Assembly (NCBI GenBank): GCA_963691705.1
Contig: OY829541.1
Coordinates: 39,325,661 to 39,389,660, forward strand
Direction of reading: 5' to 3'
Source of the DNA: Viola odorata
Lineage: Eukaryota > Streptophyta > Magnoliopsida > Malpighiales > Violaceae
DNA: 64,000 nucleotides
The position numbers were made by a program, and so were the translations under genes. The notes beneath the pieces are model-generated. The model was given only the letters and a program-made list of their open reading frames with translations, was not told the DNA's origin and made no database searches. Of the stretch, positions 53,815 to 64,000 are shown in pieces (position 1 is the first letter of the stretch; each line of letters begins with the position of its first letter).

Positions 53815-56110
53815 TCACGGAGCAGGGGGGATCTTCAGTGCGGCAGCCTGAACTTGGATTTCCTTCAAGATGGCGCGATTAGTTTCTAGGATGAGACGCA
53901 AGAGCCTATTGGTGGTTTCGGCGGCGGGCACCTCTTCGGGATCTCGAGGGTGGACAGGCTGTTCCGGGGCAGCTGAAGTGGAAGGCTGGATTGGAGGCTC
54001 GGGGGCGGCAGACTTGGTTCGGGGCCTCGAAGGATCAGGATACTCGAAGTTGACCTCGATCTTTCCTTTGTTATCTGCATGAAAGCTTAAAATTCCATCA
54101 ATAACACAAAAGAATCCCATCGTGTCCAAGGTCTTGAGACCAAGGAGCTTGAAGGAATTTGGGTGCTGATACAGGTTTAGCTCGCGAGGCTTCCATGAGT
54201 AAAGATGCGAGGCCAAGCTTGTGATGAGAGATCCGAGGACGGGAGATCGACCGTGGGGGGCGTTCGTGACGTTATGCGCAGAGGTAGCAATCCAGTAACC
54301 AAGGTTGATCCTCTTCTTGTGATACATGGCCCGTAGAAAAAATAGCTCGGATTGAACAAGCTGGCCCGAGGTCCCGAACTTACCCGCGAAGGCAAGGGAC
54401 AGGAAGCGTTGCAAAATCCGAAGCGCAGGGTCTTGAATGCCATGGGCCTTGGTGTTGCGAGAGTCAAACTTGGCCTTAGGATTCCCGGTGAGCTCCCGAA
54501 TGGCCTGATTGTTGTTGAAGTCGGTCGGGACAGTGGTCAAGGCGTCCTGATATTCATCCCCTTGAACGTCTTCACGACTGACAAATCCTAGGTAGACGTT
54601 GAAGTTGTCGAGAGACATAGGGTGCCATTTGCTAGCCAACCTGAAATTGATGCATCCCTTGGCAGAAAGATCGGGGCCTACCCCACCCTTGGGCTTGAAT
54701 AGATCAACCTTATACCAGAAATTCGTAAAGAACTCGAGACTGAGCTCCAAATAGGTCGGCTGATCTATGAAAAATAAGCTCTCCCATCCTATCCCCCTAA
54801 CCAGTTCCCGGATTCGGGACCCAACACCTAGCTTATCGTAGAGTTCCATGTCTAGCCTAGCACACGGGGCTACTCCCTTGTTGTTCAGGAAAGTAACCTT
54901 ATCTAAAGATGGTTTATCATTGAAGACAAATAACTCATTAAAAGTTTCAAGGTTGGTTGTTACCAAGTAGCTAGGTTTTGATCCCGAAGCAGGCGATGGG
55001 GTCTCGAGGGCTTCCTCCTCCTCAATCTGTTGAGCCTTCCTGGGGGTCTCTTCATCTGCTTCCTTGCCCTTGGGCATAGTCGGGAGCTTCCTTTTCTTAC
55101 TGGTTGGCATCTTAGAGGTTGGGGCCTTGGGAGCAGCGGCTTTGGCAGTGCTCTTCGCCGCTCTGGCCGGCATTTTAGAGGCTGATTTGGCCTTAGCTTT
55201 GCCCTTGGTCTACTGCGAGCTAGGTGGCTTTGGTGCAACCTCTTGAACTTCGTCCTCGCTCTCAACCCTTGACTCTTCAGGCCCTTGAGCGAATTGCTCG
55301 GGACCGTGAGCGGCTGGGGGCTCGTCCTTTTCATTCTCTTTCCTCTTCTTCATTCTCCTCTGCCTTCTCTCCGAGCTCAACCTCCTCCGTGCCAACCTCG
55401 TCTTCAGATCGGCCTTCTGAGTCCCAAGGGAACGCTTCCTCGTTCTCTTTTTCCACCCTCCTGGCCTCGCGGAGGCTGGAGCTGGTCTCGTCCTCCTCAT
55501 CCACCTCGGTGTCTAAAGTGATAACATAACCGGTGGGCTTGACTTCGAGGGGAGTGGAGTTCACTGGGTTGCCAGGAGGGGTCTGCGTCACTGATGGTTG
55601 TTTCTTCTTACTGCCGGCGGTTGTAGTTGGAGGAACGCGGTGCACCTTACCAGATCTGGTCATCTTTGGAAGGGAGGTGGTGAAGACGATCTCGTCTAGG
55701 TTAATTGTGGCTTCTGAGGAGGATGACCCGAGAGTATCAGTGGTGGTAGGTGACTGGTTGGGTTGGGTGTTCTTCGGCTGGGATTCTGTGGAGTGAGGGT
55801 TGGATGAGTGAGAGGTGGTGGGTTTGTTGAGGTTTAGGTTTGTGCGTGCCATGAGGAGGAAGAGTGGTTTTGAATTAATTTGTGTAAAAAGGAAAGAGGG
55901 GATTTGTGTTTTGATTTGATGGAGAGAGATGGGGGAATTTGGTTGGGTAACGGATGGTAGTTTGACGGTTAGGTGGCGTGGGTTAGTGGGTTGGAGGATG
56001 TGGAAAGGTAGGGAGAGAGAAGAGATCTGATTGCCTTGGACTTCGACCTTCACGTGGCACGCTGGGAGAGGACGCGCAGTGCCAAGGGCAGCGTGCGCCT
56101 GCACCTGCAC
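53815..56110 (-). pseudogene. 3' ORF of element D (Athila-type ORF downstream of pol)
   Basis: The likely start is the Met-Ala-Arg at about 55,850, preceded by an open extension to 56,110. The N-terminal part is Ser/Thr/Pro-rich and then strongly acidic (E-E-E-E). A frameshift near 55,330 and a TAG at 55,210-55,212 lead into the open 452-residue part (55,173-53,815), with basic Ala/Lys-rich start. Its core contains S-K-W-H-P-M-S, D-P-A-L-R-I-L-Q-R and Y-H-K-K-R-I-N-L-G, matching element C. It belongs to the ATHILA ORF-1 / 'putative plant transposon protein' type. Role unknown; it takes the env-like position, but no membrane segment is evident. Confidence 0.75.
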
Positions 56111-56496
56111 GGGAAACGTGAAAAGGTAATCAGCTTTATGGATTTTGAAAATAGGAGAGGGGAATAAAACAAAGGGGATTAAATGGGTCTCAATAAAGTA
56201 GGGAACAAAGGCATTTAATGAAAAGGAGGGGAGACCAAGGAATTAAATGAAAGGGAAAGAAGACAAACTTAAATTAAAATTTACCTAGGTAACATAAAAA
56301 GTGTGCCTAAAGAATTTGAAAAGGTAAGGTTGACTCAAATAAAATAAAAGAAAGAAAGAGACAAAGGGTTTTAAAAAAGGAATAAGAAGGGACAAACCTT
56401 AACTAAGACCACCTAGGGAAAATAAAAAAAAAAAAAATATGCTAGACTTAGATTTGAAAGATATTAAAGAGATAAGGCTAGGAATTCGGGGGCTGT

Positions 56497-56506
56497 CCCC
56501 ACACTT
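56497..56506 (-). promoter_or_regulatory. Internal purine-tract copy upstream of the 3' ORF, element D
   Basis: The minus strand reads AAGTGTGGGG between the integrase end (56,543) and the 3' ORF. With 53,678-53,687 it brackets that ORF, as in element C. Function as a priming site is inferred. Confidence 0.55.
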
Positions 56507-56542
56507 GGCCTTGATTATCGTCTAGGCCCAGACGTTGTTTCT

Positions 56543-59349
56543 TCATTCGGGGGCGTTGATTGCTGGGTCTTCGACCCTTACTTCTTCGGCAGTTGAGGGC
56601 TTGAATTCTTCATAGAAGGGTTTCAGCCTGTGCCCGTTCACTTTGAATGGTTCTCCATCGTCCAGATTCTGGATCTCAATAGCTCCATGATCAAACACCG
56701 CGGTGACTTTGTATGGTCCGTCCATTTGGACTTGAGCTTTCCCGAGAAGATCCGCAATCGTGAGTTGTAGAGCAAAACCTTCTGCCCAATCGCGAAGGTT
56801 TTGACCACTAGGTGCTTGTCATGTTGGGCCTTGGTTTTGCCCTTGTAAATCATTGAATTTTCATAAGCATCCCCACGAAGTTCTTCCAGCTCTTGAATTT
56901 GCAAACAACGGTCCTTGCTTGCTAAGTTCAGATCCATGTTGACTCTTTTGATGGCCCAGAAAGCCTTGTGCTCAATTTCGACCGGGAGGTGACACGGCTT
57001 GCCATAGACCAATCGATACGGTGTCATACCGATCGGGGTCTTGAATGCAGTGCGGTAGGCCCATAGCGCGTCTCCCAGTTTGAGACTCCAATCTTTCCTC
57101 GACTGGTTGACTGTCTTCTCGAGAATAGCCTTAATCTCCTGATTCGAGACCTCAGCTTGCCCATTGGTTTGAGGGTGATAGGCTGTAGATACTCGATGGG
57201 TCACTTCGTACTTGCTAAGTAACGAGGCGACTGTTCGATTGCAGAAATGGGTCCCCCGATCGCTGATGAAGGCGCGAGGGGTCCCGAATCGGTTGAAGAT
57301 GTGAGTTCTGAGAAAATCAAAAACTACCCTTGAATCGTCTGTCTTGGTGGCTTTGGCTTCAATCTATTTGGAAACATAGTCCACCGCAAGCAGGATGTAC
57401 GTGTTCCCGAATGAATTTGGGAACGGTCCCATGAAGTCAATGCCCCAAATATCAAAAATTTCGCACGCAAGGATGCTGGTCAAGGGCATTTGGTTTCTCG
57501 CCCCGATGTTTCCCATGGCTTGGCACCGAGGGCATGTAGTGCAAAACAAATAACTGTCCTTGAAGATTGACGGCCAATACAGACCGGCTTCTAAGACCTT
57601 AAGCGCTGTCTTCTTCGCAGCAAAGTGCACTCTTTCGGTGGTCGAGTGGCAGAACTTGAGGATTGATGGGACCTCATCCATTGTGACACAGCGTCTTATA
57701 ATCTGATCTGAACAATGCTTCCATAAATAGGGGTTGTCCCAAACATAGGCCTTGGCTTGCCTTCGGATCTGGTTGTGTTCCGCGCTCGAGGCCTCGACTG
57801 GAAATACGCCAGTGGCACAAAAATTTGCTATGTCTGTGAACCATGGGAACTTTGCGGTGTCAACTAAGCACAAATGTTCATCTGGGAAAGTCTCCTGAAT
57901 GGCTACTTGGGAGTCATCCTCTTGGTTCGGGAGCCTACTCAAGTGGTTAGCTACACAATTTTCGGTCCCTTTCTTGTCCTTGATAGCAAGGTTGAACTCT
58001 TGGAGCAGTAGGATCCAGCGGATAAGCCTAGGCTTCGCATCAGTCTTCTTGAGCAGGCACCGAAGGGCGGAATGGTCGGAGTACACAATCACTTCTGTAC
58101 CCAGGAGGTACTGTCGAAACTTGTCAAGGGCATAGACAATCGCCAAAAGCTCTTTTTCCGTCGTCGTATAGTTTTGTTGCGCAGGGTCTAGCAACTTGGA
58201 TGCATAGTAGATGACGTACGTCTCCTTGTCTTTCTTCTGGCCCAGAACGGCTCCCAAAGCCTGATTGCTAGCATCACACATGATCTCGAAGGGGAGAGTC
58301 CAGTCGGGGGCCCGAATGATAGGAGCAGAAATGAGCTTGGCTTTCAAGGTCTCGAATGTCGTCTTGTATTTTTTATCAAATACGAAGTCCACGTCTTTAT
58401 GTAACAGTTGGCACATTGGCTGGGCTATCTTGGAGAAGTCCTTGATGAACCTCCTATAAAATCCTGCATGACCAAGAAAAGAATGAACATCTCGAATATT
58501 CGAGGGGTAAGGCAAGGTCTCGATAGCTTGGATTTTAGCCTTGTCCACTTCGATACCCTTTCGGGACACGATGTGGCCTAAGATAAGCCCTTGGTCAACC
58601 ATGAAATGACATTTTTTGAAATTAAGAACAAGGTTAGTTTCTACACATCTTTGCAGAATTTTCTTTAAGTTCGAGAGGCATTCGGGAAAGGAATTACCAT
58701 AGACCGTGAAGTCGTCCATGAATACCTCGATGCATTCTTCCACAAATTCTGAAAAGATGCTGACTATGCACCTCTAGAATGTGGCCGGGGCATTGCATAA
58801 CCCAAAGGGCATGCGTCTGTAAGCAAAGGTCCCGAATGGGCACGTGAAGGTGGTCTTCTCTTGGTCTTCAAGGGCTACTGGAATCTGGTGGAACCCCGAA
58901 TACCCATCCAGGCAGCAATAATGCGTCTTGCCCGCAAGGCGCTCTAGCATTTGATCTATGAAGGGCAGTGGGAAGTGATCTTTTTGGGTGGCTTCATTCA
59001 AGCGTCGGTAGTCGATACATACACGCCAGCCGTTCTGGATTCGGGAGGGAATTGGTAGGCCCTCGGGACCTGGAATGATGGTGATGCTAGTTTTCTTCAG
59101 GACCACCTGAACGGGGCTGACCCATGGGGAATCAGAGATGGGGTAGATGACTCCGACATCGAGCAACTTCAGGACCTCTTTCTTGACTACCTCCACCATG
59201 GGGGGAATCAACCGCCTTTGAGGTTGTCTGATTGTCTTGGTGTCCTCTTCGAGATGTATGCAGTGAGTGCACAAGGAGGGTGACAGACCCTTGATGTCGG
59301 CGATCGTCCAGCCGATGGCCTTCTTAAAACTCTTGAGAAGGTTCACCAA
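56543..59349 (-). pseudogene. RT, RNase H and integrase of element D
   Basis: RT begins in 59,349-58,774 (V-C-I-D-Y-R-R-L-N, M-P-F-G-L-C-N-A-P). It is stopped by TAG at 58,774-58,776 and continues from 58,743 with the catalytic F-M-D-D-F at about 58,708-58,726. RNase H follows with L-G-A-V-L-G-Q. The integrase has its HHCC finger, W-G-I-D-F-M-G-P-F, a TAG at 57,364, I-S-D-R-G-T-H-F and the E of N-G-Q-A-E-V-S. A frameshift near 56,730 precedes the last 60 residues, ending at 56,543. Catalytic residues are all kept. Family role: reverse transcription and insertion. Confidence 0.92.
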
Positions 59350-59358
59350 CTCAAGCTC

Positions 59359-62082
59359 TTAATCCTCTTCCAGTTTGTTGGAAATTATGACCGGAAGGGA
59401 TTCCTTCTCCCTGAGGTAGGCATACTTTAAGTGGGAAGGCAGCGCCTTAAGTTCAAGGTCCGGGGCTTGTACTAGAGAAGAGGGGAGTCGCTCATGATCT
59501 ACGCATTCGGGGGACTCCCTCGGGGGCTCGACTGTTAAAATAGCATTTGCTTCGAGAGCTGCTGCAACCGTGATTAGTTCGGTGGGAACCTCAATGGATG
59601 ATGTCATCTCCTTCAAGGATTCGGGAGTAAGACTTCGGTCAAGAATCAGCTTCAAGAGCTCGATGGAGTTCAGCTCAGCGATGTTTTCCACAAGAGGGTC
59701 TATAACGTCAATAAAATTGACACTCGAGAATTCTGAGGGGTATTTCATGGAGTCCAGCATATTAAAATGGATGATTTCTCCATCGAATTCAAGGGAGATA
59801 GAGGCCTCGTAGCAGTCAATCTTTGCACGGGCAGTGGCTAAGAAAAGACGTCCCAAGAGTAAATCTGAAGACTTGGTGTTTGTTGGGTTTTCCATAGAGA
59901 GAACATAGAAATCCGCTGGAAATAGAAATTCACCCACTTGAACAAGAACATTTGTGATTATGCCTTTGGGGTATACAACCGAGCGGTCTGCAAGTTGGAT
60001 GAAAAGTGTGGTCTCCTTCAAGGGCCCGAGTCCAAGACTGTTGTAAATGGTCAAGGGCATAACATTAATTCCGGCTCCCAAGTCGCACATTGCCTTCCCA
60101 ATATCGATGGTCCCGATTCTGCAAGGGACCGTGAACATGCCTTGATCCTTGCACTTGGGTGGAATTTTGCGCTGGATATGGGCGGACAAATTTGCTCCCA
60201 CACTGATCCTATTCACCTCCGTGAATTTATTCTTGTTGGTGCACAGCTGTTTCAAGAACTTCGTATATCGAGGCATATTCTTGATAACCTTGAGGAGGGG
60301 AATATTGATGATGACCTTGCTGAACATATCAAAGATGTCCCGATCTTCTTCTTCTTTCTTCTTTTTGATCAGCCGTTGAGGGAACGGGGGTTCGAGCACT
60401 TTGTTTATGAATTCCTGGGAGAATTCTTCTTCCTCAACGGGCTGTTTCTTCTTACAGCGAGACTTCTTACTGGAGAAGAAATGATCAAGAGCTGTGTCGC
60501 CGAATCGAGACTTCTTAGGTTGTTCAGTGGGCTTTTCACATTCGGGACCTGGAATAGCAGCGTCAGTTTCAGGCCCTTGAATGCCTCCCGTGGACTCGGG
60601 GTCTGGATGGACACGAGAAGGGATCTCAAGACCACTGCGGAGGTTCATGGCGCATGCCTCGTGCTTCGGGTTAGATTCCGTCTGCCCTGGAAATCTTCCT
60701 CCATTTTTTATCTCCTTCATTTCAGCCATAAGGGTCCGTATCAATTTATCCATTTCGGCAATTTTCTTCTTATAGGGAGAGGGCTCCTCATTCGGGGGTG
60801 CTGGCATGGTGAAGTTCTGGTCTGGGGGCGGCTGCCTCTGGTATTGGAAATTCTAAAAATTGGGTCTTGGCTTGTAATTCTGCATGTTGAAAGGAGGGGG
60901 GTGACTTCCATATGGGTTTTGGCCATACTGATGGCTGGGTCCGGCTTGCTGATTGTTGTTCCACCCATAGTTAGGTTGCTTCTAGCCTTGATTTTGATTC
61001 TGACCATACGGGGCATTGAATCCTCCTGCAGCATTGACGGGCATTTCTTTGGGAATAAATGGGCAAGCATCAGTGGGATGGTCTGAAAGCTGGCAGATTT
61101 GGCAGGCCTTGACCTGGACTGGATGTCCCGAGGCCATGTTCTGCAGCATACCCGTGATGGCTGCTAATTGATTCTCCATGGCGGCTGAGCGGGCGTCTTG
61201 AATGCTGGTGGAATTGTTGAGCTGGAGGATGTTCTTGACCATGAGTTCAATAGTGTCCTTGGCGGCAGCAGGAGTGAGTCTAGTAATGGATCCGCCAGCA
61301 GCAATGTTTAGCAAGGCCCTGTCTCGACCTGTGAGTCCTTCGCAAAAATATTGTATGAGAGCATGCTCGGACAGATTATGCGAGGGGCATAGAGCTTGCA
61401 TCTTCTTAAACCGCTCATAATATTGCTCAAGGTCTTCCGTGTCTTTTTGGAGGACGGACATGAGCTGCTTTCGGGTCACCATAGCGATGGACACCGGGTA
61501 GTACTTGTCCGTAAAGGCCTTGGACATTTCCACCCACGAGTTGATGGATTGTGGCTGCAAGTCATAAAACCAGTCAAGAGCATCGTCCTTGAGAGACCAC
61601 ATAAAGGCACGTAGTTTAGCATGCTCGACAGTGACATTGTGGGGCTTCATAGCGTCACAGATGGAATGAAGTTGCTGGAGGTGACGGTGGGGGTTTTCTT
61701 TAGCCAACCCTCGGTAGAGGGGTAGGTGGTGCATGGTTGCGGATTTGAGTTCCCAGTCATTCGGGACCACTGGTCAAACGATACAACTGGTTGGGGCCTC
61801 GGGGGCAGCATTGAATTCATCGATGGTCTGGATCGGCGGAGGTAATGGGGGAACTGGTGGAATACCATTCCCTTCGGCGCCATGATGATCCATGTTGGGT
61901 ACTTCTGGGGGAACTAGTGGTAAATCTTCGGGATCTGGATTGTCCTGGAGAGCAAAGAGACGTTCGAGGTCCCGAACACAAGGATTGGAATTCGATCCTT
62001 GGGCAAGTCTTCGAAGGCCTCTTTCTGTCCTTCCTAACTCGTGATCAAGGGGCAGTAAATCAGGTGCAGATCTCCTGGTCAT
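59359..62082 (-). pseudogene. gag and protease of element D
   Basis: The ATG at 62,082 is 33 bases inside the primer site. A TGA at 61,774-61,776 interrupts the N-terminus. The part 61,770-60,982 holds the capsid domain (N-P-H-R-H-L-Q-Q-L, W-F-Y-D-L) and the zinc knuckle C-Q-I-C-x4-H-x4-C near 61,063-61,110. TAG codons at 60,982 and 60,853 follow. The frame 60,807-59,359 leads to the protease with C-D-L-G-A-G-I-N near 60,064-60,090 and L-L-L-G-R-L-F-L-A-T-A, ending in TAA at 59,359 just before RT. All pieces lie in one frame, so only point changes separate them from a continuous gag-pro-pol. Confidence 0.9.
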
Positions 62083-62114
62083 ACAAACAAGAAAAATAAA
62101 TCAGTCTTGAAACA

Positions 62115-62133
62115 ATCCCCAGCAACGGCGCCA
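62115..62133 (-). promoter_or_regulatory. Primer-binding site of element D (tRNA-Asp type)
   Basis: The minus strand reads TGGCGCCGTTGCTGGGGAT, three bases from the 5' LTR. One mismatch to the complement of plant tRNA-Asp. Confidence 0.88.
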
Positions 62134-62136
62134 ATT

Positions 62137-63837
62137 TGATCGTCAGTCAAATGAAGATTTATAATGCCAAAAAATGTGTGTGCACAAGGGATAATGTGTA
62201 CAGTGGTAGTCGGGGTCGAACACAGGGATTGTGAGGGACTGGTTTAAGGTCTTGAGTGAAATCGCAGGACAAGAGCACGAAAAGTAACAATCAGGGGGGG
62301 GGGGGGGTTTACTTGGCTAAACGAGTTAGCCAAGATAGATTTGGGAGCTAACAATTTCTATCTAGGAAAGCAGTATTTGGGGTCTCGAATGTCACGTTCG
62401 AGGTCCCGAATGGTAAAGTAAGCAAATCAGTAAATGAGTCCAGAAATATCAAACAAAGATGAAATAGTCACAAATAATCAAATAAAAAAGGATTCTTAGC
62501 AAAGGCATTCTTGGGTTGCATTCGGGGGCTTGATCGTCATCGGCTCAAGGGTATTCTATTCAAGACATCATTGAAATGACATAGGGACCAGATTCCTCGG
62601 ATATCCCCTACTTTTCTCTTAGGAGAAACTACCCCTTGTTTGCACATATGAGGTAGTCCTGACAGTTTGCCATCCCTCCAAGCACGAATGCGGGAGGGCC
62701 ATACTCAAACTGCCCATGAAGATAAGAAAAGACAGATCTAGAGCTAAAAATCCCTCAGTTTGTCAGGCTCGTGACCTCGCTCTAATCAATTACTCACCCT
62801 ATCTATTCGAGACCACTTCAGCGCAGTCAAGACTAAACAGATGCCTACTTGTTCCATGCAATTTTCCTTCCGTATTCATCACACAAATGGCAGCATTCAC
62901 ACCAAATAATAATCAGTTGATCAAGCCTCAAATTATTTCATGCAAAGATGTAATTAAAACGATAAGCAATTGAATATGACATCGAGAATATATTAAGCAT
63001 ATTAAGGCCTCGAATCTGCCCTTGCAACCCTTGAATAACCCTTGCTAAGAATTAAAGATTTAGCTACTCATGCTTGAAGGTGAACAATTAATAATTGAAG
63101 AAACCATAATAAGTAAATAAACAGATGAAGGGAAGAAGACTTTGTTACTAAAAATCCGTTTGAAGCCCCGCGGCAAGGTTGAAGATGAGCTAACAAGAAC
63201 TAGAGAGAGAAACTAGAGAGAAGTCTAAGAAAACTAAAACTAATGATTTTCTAAAACTATCCTAAGTGATAAAATGATAAGAGATGATCCCCTCACTACT
63301 CTTAGATGCTCCTTATATAATAGAGCTCTAAGCAAAAAATATCTTCAGCCTAAAACTAGGGACAAAATGCATTAAATGAAAGCCTACTAAAATGGATCCA
63401 TGCTCCCTAAAGCACAAAGCTGAAAGAGCATAAAGCTGTCTGATTTTCCTAGCTTTGGAAGGTCTGGACTGGGCTCAAGGGCTGAGATGGTCAGAGTGGT
63501 AGGTATTTGGTGGTCAGTGCAGACTGCTGGAACAGTGTCAGAGGAGGCACATGGAAGCTCTGGCAAGAGGACACGTGGAAATTTTATTCTTCGCCCTTCG
63601 GGGTCCAGAACGGAGATTCCGATTCAGGACCTTGAACGCTGCTTTGGATTCGGGACCTCGACTTTTGGTCTTGAAGATCAAAACTGCACAAAATACTCCC
63701 AAAGTGCATCTTTTCGCATAAACTCCCTATTTAGGCCTAGATCTGCAATAGTAGTGAAAACAAGGGTAAATTAGTAGAATCATGCCTTAAATGGGTGAGA
63801 AAATGGGGAGAAAATCGTGCATAAAAATATGCTATCA
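62137..63837 (-). repeat. 5' LTR of element D
   Basis: 1701 bp, TGATCGTC to GCTATCA. A minus-strand TATA motif TATATAAGG lies at about 63,311-63,319. It contains the 37-bp segment with GGTAGTCGGGGTCGAACACA that the other LTR lacks, and a 15-base G run near 62,294. Confidence 0.94.
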
Positions 63838-63842
63838 CTCCC
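63838..63842. repeat. 5-bp target-site duplication of element D (right copy, CTCCC)
   Basis: Directly follows the LTR end at 63,837. Identical to 50,479-50,483. Confidence 0.93.
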
Positions 63843-64000
63843 CAGAAAATCAGAAGATTGATCCCTAGAAGGTATCGTAGAATCAAAAACGGTAGTGTGC
63901 CCCTCCTCGGTATTAACATGACCGATCGACAAACTTGCGTCCTCCCCGTCATGCCGCAGCATCTTTTCAGGACGATTCAATATATGGCCCAAGTTCATGC
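63843..64000 (-). pseudogene. Antisense ORF of element H, continuation beyond D
   Basis: The minus strand from the window edge reads an open frame (N-L-G-H-I-L-N-R-P ... D-F-L-G) up to the D junction. It should join the part at 50,483-49,530. Corresponding AS3 sequence lies around 22,100-22,260 but is diverged. The N-terminal domain lies outside the window. Confidence 0.6.

Larger units (their letters stand above)
50484..63837 (-). mobile_element. Element D: full-length Athila-like gypsy retrotransposon (13.35 kb)
   Basis: Both LTRs, primer site, purine tract and target duplication are present, and the coding order on the minus strand is gag, protease, RT, RNase H, integrase, 3' ORF. All coding parts are recognisable, but premature stops (61,774; 60,982; 60,853; 59,359; 58,774; 57,364; 55,210) and frameshifts near 56,730 and 55,330 inactivate it. 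It sits in the antisense ORF of H and is the youngest insertion of that nest. Confidence 0.95.

Noticed and set aside
59938..61086. 382-residue plus-strand frame in D
   Set aside because: It lies exactly opposite the gag/protease frame and shows no domain; a shadow of coding composition on the other strand.
62205..62225. GGGGTCGAACACAGG in D's LTR as a tRNA T-arm
   Set aside because: Isolated match without cloverleaf context; it is part of the LTR segment missing in the other copy.

Overview
This window is repeat-rich nuclear DNA from a flowering plant, probably a eudicot. The evidence is plant-specific LTR-retrotransposon lineages (Athila-like, Tat-like, Ogre-like), a RICESLEEPER-type hAT transposon, a fragment resembling a plant WIT1/2 nuclear-envelope protein, and relics of an LRR receptor-kinase gene. 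I found no intact host gene, no rRNA or tRNA gene and no CRISPR array. Almost all of the 64 kb is nested transposable elements.

Layout, left to right. A (1-1198 and 7695-~9360, minus) is the gag/protease part of a Tat-like Ty3/gypsy element. B (1199-7694, minus) is an Athila-like element with complete ends (two LTRs, tRNA-Asp-type primer site, purine tract, 5-bp target duplication GAGGC). It sits inside A's gag and encodes gag and protease but no RT, RNase H or integrase. C (~9361-~15,660, minus) is an Athila-like fragment without LTRs that keeps RT, RNase H, integrase and a 3' ORF. E (~15.7-30.75 kb, minus) is a Tat-like element with gag, protease, RT, two RNase H domains and integrase. Downstream of its pol lie a minisatellite and a block of genes on the opposite (plus) strand. 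At 30.75-37.93 kb are a 49-bp tandem repeat, an Athila-like 3' region (F), an AT-rich repeat, an Ogre-like LTR with tRNA-Arg primer site (J) and part of a B-type LTR (I).

At 37.93-45.58 kb two tandem copies of a truncated LRR-kinase 5' region occur. The second is split by a 5.07-kb hAT element (40,062-45,135) that carries a frameshifted transposase and a captured WIT-like exon. From 45,577 rightwards comes a three-deep nest: Tat-like G (plus) contains Tat-like H (plus), and H contains D (50,484-63,837, minus). D is a full-length 13.35-kb Athila-like element with 5-bp target duplication CTCCC. H is deleted from gag to the integrase C-terminus. It still carries the minisatellite and an ORF antisense to gag-pol, which D interrupts and which resumes at 63,843.

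The most interesting system is the antisense gene set of the Tat-like elements. In E two paralogous antisense genes (18,116-20,245 and 20,839-23,263) each have a TATA motif, a domain like the 'putative gypsy type transposon' family and a C-terminal coiled coil. Both have a GT-AG intron at the same place and in the same phase, oriented for antisense transcription. H carries a homologous antisense ORF at the same place relative to pol. Other unusual signals are family-specific dispersed palindromic words in the Athila-like elements, repeated purine-tract copies bracketing their 3' ORF, a hairpin with a paired base change and constant loop, a 696-bp in-frame duplication in gag, and premature stops that mostly look like cytosine-deamination products.
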